Part shown: in pieces, positions 7,315 to 9,336 of the stretch
Numbering within the stretch: position 1 is the stretch's first letter
How the letters are laid out: the number at the start of each line of letters is the position of its first letter
Source of the DNA: Deltaproteobacteria bacterium
GTDB taxonomy: Bacteria > Myxococcota_A > UBA796 > UBA2385
Direction: 5' to 3'
NCBI GenBank assembly: GCA_947462115.1
Contig: CANHON010000169.1
Location: 1-9,336 of the forward strand
DNA: 9,336 bases
The notes under the pieces: model-generated
Database searches by the model: none
The model's input: only the letters and a program-made list of their open reading frames with translations
Told to the model about the DNA's origin: nothing
Made by a program: the position numbers and the translations under genes

Positions 7315-8115
7315 GTGAGCACCGCCCCGCCCGCCCTGCCGACCGAGCCTGCGCCGCCCGCCCTGCGCGTCTGGGACTGGCTGCGCCTGCTGCTCATCTC
7401 CGTGCACATCTTCGCGATCACGGTGCCAGCGGTGCCCTCCCCGCCGAGCGCGCTGACCCCGAAGAAGCTCCAAGAGCGCGGCGCCCAGCAGGCCATCGGC
7501 GGGCTGAGCGACGCGCTCGGCGCCATCGGGCTGGAGCTCAGCGAGGAGACGCTCGGCGGGCTGGTGATGACCGTCGCCAACGGCGTGATCTCCGCGCGCG
7601 AGGCCGCCTCGCGCCCCTTCGCCCCCTACTACCGGCACGCTGGCACCCGGCAGAGCTGGCGGATGTTCAGCCGCGTGGCGGATCGCCCGGCGCGCCTGGA
7701 GGTCCACCGCGCCGACGGCGAAGCGTGGGTGCCGCTGTACGTGGCCCTCGATCCCGAGCACGCCTGGGCCGGGCGCACCCTGCGCTCCGAGCGCTTTCGA
7801 GCGATGATCAACAACTTCGCGAGCAAGTCGGGCCGCACCACCTACCTGGGCCTCGTGCGCTGGCTCACCTGCCGGCGCCTTGAGGAGGGCCACGCCGGCG
7901 AGCGCCTGCGCGTGCAGCTCCGCCGCCTCGCGGTGCCCAGCCCCGCCGTGCTGCGGGCGCGGGGCGGCCTCATCGAGAAGGCGCCCTACTGGGTGGAGGA
8001 GCGCGTCGTCAGCGCCGAGGCCTGCGCGCCGCCCGGGCTGGCGGGCCCCGATGAAGACGCCGAGGGCGGGCCCCCCGATGACGGCCAGGCTCCGCCCGAG
8101 GGGGATGCGCCATGA
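7315..8115 (+). CDS. Membrane-anchored protein of unknown function, DUF5819-like, paired with HTTM protein
   Basis: Function is unknown. The 266-residue product has a Pro-rich N-terminus, one strong membrane segment (about residues 22-40) and a soluble domain of about 190 residues. The tail, from about residue 240, is disordered and rich in Pro, Gly, Asp and Glu. A central QSWRMFS motif (113-119) is followed by a basic, strand-rich region with many Arg. An N-terminal anchor, a Q-W-x-M-F motif and a place beside an HTTM gene together recall DUF5819-type proteins, which I know as HTTM neighbours. This is from memory and should be treated as a weak homology hint. The start is GTG 7315: an in-frame TGA lies at 7282-7284, no ATG lies between, and the next in-frame Met is far inside the protein. 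Only a poor ribosome site (TAGG, 7304-7307) is visible. The stop overlaps the next start (ATGA, 8112-8115), so the two are translationally coupled and probably act together. Which side of the membrane holds the soluble part is unclear. Confidence 0.85.
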   Translation: MSTAPPALPTEPAPPALRVWDWLRLLLISVHIFAITVPAVPSPPSALTPKKLQERGAQQAIGGLSDALGAIGLELSEETLGGLVMTVANGVISAREAASRPFAPYYRHAGTRQSWRMFSRVADRPARLEVHRADGEAWVPLYVALDPEHAWAGRTLRSERFRAMINNFASKSGRTTYLGLVRWLTCRRLEEGHAGERLRVQLRRLAVPSPAVLRARGGLIEKAPYWVEERVVSAEACAPPGLAGPDEDAEGGPPDDGQAPPEGDAP

Positions 8116-9053
8116 GCGAAGGCCCGCTGAGCCGCGCCGCCCGCCTGCTCGGCCACCGCGAGGCGGGGCACAGCCTCGCGATCTTCCGGATGGCCGTCGG
8201 GCTCATCATTTTGCACATGCTGGGCGCGCTGATCTGGACCGAGAGCCTCGCCCCCATCTGGATGAACCCCGAGGACGGCGGCCTCCGCGATCAGAAGGTG
8301 ACCCAGTGGCTCGCGGTGGCGGTCGGCGCGCCGGCGCCGAGCGGGGTGCTGGCCTTGGTGGCCGGCGCTGCAGCGGGGGCCCTCGCCCTGACCGTGGGCC
8401 TCGGCGCGCGGATCGGCGCCCTGCTCACCCTCCAGTGCCTCCTGGCCTTGTTCAGCGTCCACCAGAGCTCCGGCGGGGGCCACGACCGCCTCATCCTCAA
8501 CGCCCTGTGGCTGCTGGTCCTCGCGTCGAGCGACCGCAGCCTCTCCCTCCGCAGCCGCCTCCAGACCGGGCGCTGGTGGAACGACACCCCCGTGGCGGCC
8601 TGGCCGCGCTGGCTGGCGGTCTTTCAGATCTGCCTCGTCTACACCGCGACCGGCCTCCAGAAGGTCAACCCCGAGTGGTTCCCCTGGGGCGGCCTTGAGG
8701 CCGTGTACCGCAGCCTGCTGCTGCCGAGCTGGGCCCGCTACGACCTGAGCGGCTGGCTCGGCGACATCGAGCCGCTCCTCCAAGCGGCCACCGCGCTCAC
8801 CTGGCTTTGGGAGTCCAGCTTCTTCCTGGTGATCGCCGCGCTCTACTGGAGGGCCACCCGCACCCGCCCGGGGCGGGCCCGGGCCTTGTCCAACCGCTGG
8901 GACCTCCGCCGCGCCTACCTGTTGATCGGCATCGCGATGCACTTGGGGCTGACGGCGCTCATGGAGCTCGGACCCTTCGGGCTCATCTCCATGAGCTTCT
9001 ATGCTTGCATGCTCAGCCCCGACGAGTGGTCCGCCAAGCTGCGCCGAAGCTGA
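8112..9053 (+). CDS. HTTM-domain membrane protein (vitamin-K-dependent gamma-carboxylase-like)
   Basis: This 313-residue multi-pass membrane protein belongs to the HTTM group (horizontally transferred transmembrane domain), related to gamma-glutamyl carboxylase (GGCX). I see about six hydrophobic segments, near residues 20-40, 63-85, 88-112, 125-140, 165-182 and 225-245, and a further one near 272-300. Typical signatures in order are: an FRMAVGLI first helix; HQSSGGGHD (117-125); TGLQKVNPEWF (around Lys184) before a GGLEAVY segment; and MHLGLTALMELGPF (His277). By eye, the Lys184 segment lines up with the human GGCX region holding the catalytic base Lys218 (AGVKKLDADW), and the His277 segment with its YFHCM region. 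The large lumenal C-terminal domain of GGCX is absent. Actual carboxylase activity is unproven for most bacterial HTTM proteins. The start overlaps the previous stop by ATGA; GAGG (8098-8101) lies 10 bases before it. The gene ends its transcription unit, with a hairpin 33 bases downstream. Confidence 0.9.
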   Translation: MSEGPLSRAARLLGHREAGHSLAIFRMAVGLIILHMLGALIWTESLAPIWMNPEDGGLRDQKVTQWLAVAVGAPAPSGVLALVAGAAAGALALTVGLGARIGALLTLQCLLALFSVHQSSGGGHDRLILNALWLLVLASSDRSLSLRSRLQTGRWWNDTPVAAWPRWLAVFQICLVYTATGLQKVNPEWFPWGGLEAVYRSLLLPSWARYDLSGWLGDIEPLLQAATALTWLWESSFFLVIAALYWRATRTRPGRARALSNRWDLRRAYLLIGIAMHLGLTALMELGPFGLISMSFYACMLSPDEWSAKLRRS

Positions 9054-9086
9054 GGGGGCTGGGCGCCACGGCGGGGGCCAACGATA

Positions 9087-9108
9087 AGGGCCCGCCGAAG
9101 CGGGCCCT
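9087..9108 (-). terminator. Perfect 9-bp hairpin, likely terminator (perhaps bidirectional)
   Basis: AGGGCCCGC (9087-9095) and GCGGGCCCT (9100-9108) pair perfectly around a 4-base loop. Read on the minus strand the loop is TTCG closed by C-G, the very stable cUUCGg tetraloop, and it is followed by TTATCGTT. Both favour termination of the minus-strand gene, whose stop codon lies 27 bases before the hairpin. On the plus strand the loop is CGAA with no U tract, so termination of the HTTM gene would be weaker. It sits between two convergent genes, as expected for a shared terminator. Confidence 0.75.
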
Positions 9109-9135
9109 CTCGGAGAGGCCAAGCGAGGTTTGAAC

Positions 9136-9336
9136 CTAGCCGGCGGCTGCCTCGCAGCAGACCTCGGGGTGCGGATCGCTCTCGATGCCCAGGTCGGACC
9201 GCTCGGAGACCGTCGAGTCGGGGTCGCTGCAGTAGCGCTCCCGGGCGCGGCCGTCCTTGTTCGGGTCCCACTCCGCGAAGAAGAGGTCGCAAGCGTCCTC
9301 AGGCGCCTTCTCGGCCCAGCACATGCTGGGGTGGAG
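9136..9336 (-). CDS. C-terminal end of a short cysteine-containing protein (5' end at or beyond window edge)
   Basis: I do not recognise this protein. Sixty-six codons are visible, open to the right edge and ending in TAG at 9138-9136. Third positions are almost all G or C in this frame, and the frame ends just before a good minus-strand terminator; both argue for a real gene. An ATG at 9324-9322 could be the start, but the 12 bases upstream show no ribosome site and the frame stays open to the edge, so a longer gene is more likely. The visible part is acidic and has five cysteines (one near the ATG, two spaced along the middle, and an adjacent pair near the end), plus an Asp-rich DPNKDGRARERYC segment. 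Paired cysteines and a DxNxDG-like turn suggest an exported, disulfide-bonded, possibly calcium-binding protein, but this is a guess from composition. It is convergent with the HTTM gene. Confidence 0.6.
   Translation of the reverse strand, partial: LHPSMCWAEKAPEDACDLFFAEWDPNKDGRARERYCSDPDSTVSERSDLGIESDPHPEVCCEAAAG

Noticed and set aside
5709..7580. Minus-strand open frame opposite the protease gene
   Set aside because: The plus-strand protease has an intact triad and PDZ domain. The antisense frame has no recognisable domain, only low-complexity His/Asp/Gly-rich sequence.
7986..9122. Minus-strand open frame of about 378 codons opposite the HTTM gene
   Set aside because: It is low-complexity Pro/Gly/Glu/Ala/Arg sequence lying antisense to a gene with clear HTTM signatures.
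9125..9136. GAGGTTTGAACC, resembling a tRNA T-arm
   Set aside because: No matching anticodon, D-arm or acceptor stem can be built around it, and the flanks are a terminator hairpin on one side and coding sequence on the other.

Overview
The window is about 70% G+C, with C or G at most third codon positions. It is densely packed with genes and looks like chromosomal DNA of a high-GC Gram-negative bacterium. An outer-membrane efflux protein, RND pumps and a periplasmic HtrA protease establish a two-membrane envelope. A myxobacterial (Myxococcota-type) origin fits the base composition and gene types, but this is inference and nothing here is diagnostic. I see no mobile elements, CRISPR arrays, tRNA or rRNA.

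Layout. (1) 2-6006, plus strand: a tripartite efflux operon. It has the C-terminal 460 residues of one RND permease (cut by the left edge), a complete second RND permease of 1031 aa, and a TolC-type outer-membrane factor of 494 aa. The gaps are only 23 and 18 bases, and the two junctions carry nearly the same GGAG-containing leader. No periplasmic adaptor gene is visible; it would be expected to the left of the window. (2) 6093-7235, plus: a secreted or membrane-anchored HtrA-family serine protease with an intact His-Asp-Ser triad and one PDZ domain, 86 bases after the efflux operon. (3) 7315-9053, plus: a translationally coupled pair (ATGA overlap). The first gene encodes a single-pass membrane protein resembling the DUF5819 type. 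The second encodes a multi-pass HTTM protein, the bacterial relatives of vitamin-K-dependent gamma-glutamyl carboxylase. (4) 9087-9108: a perfect 9-bp hairpin, best read as a terminator for the minus strand (UUCG loop). (5) 9136-9336, minus: the C-terminal end of a convergent gene for a short cysteine-containing protein, cut by the right edge.

The first three genes should work as one envelope-spanning exporter with two different permease subunits, as in MdtABC-type pumps. The protease is a plausible envelope quality-control neighbour. The coupled membrane pair is the least understood part. It is the best candidate for an undescribed system, because it joins a carboxylase-like membrane fold to a dedicated partner of unknown function.
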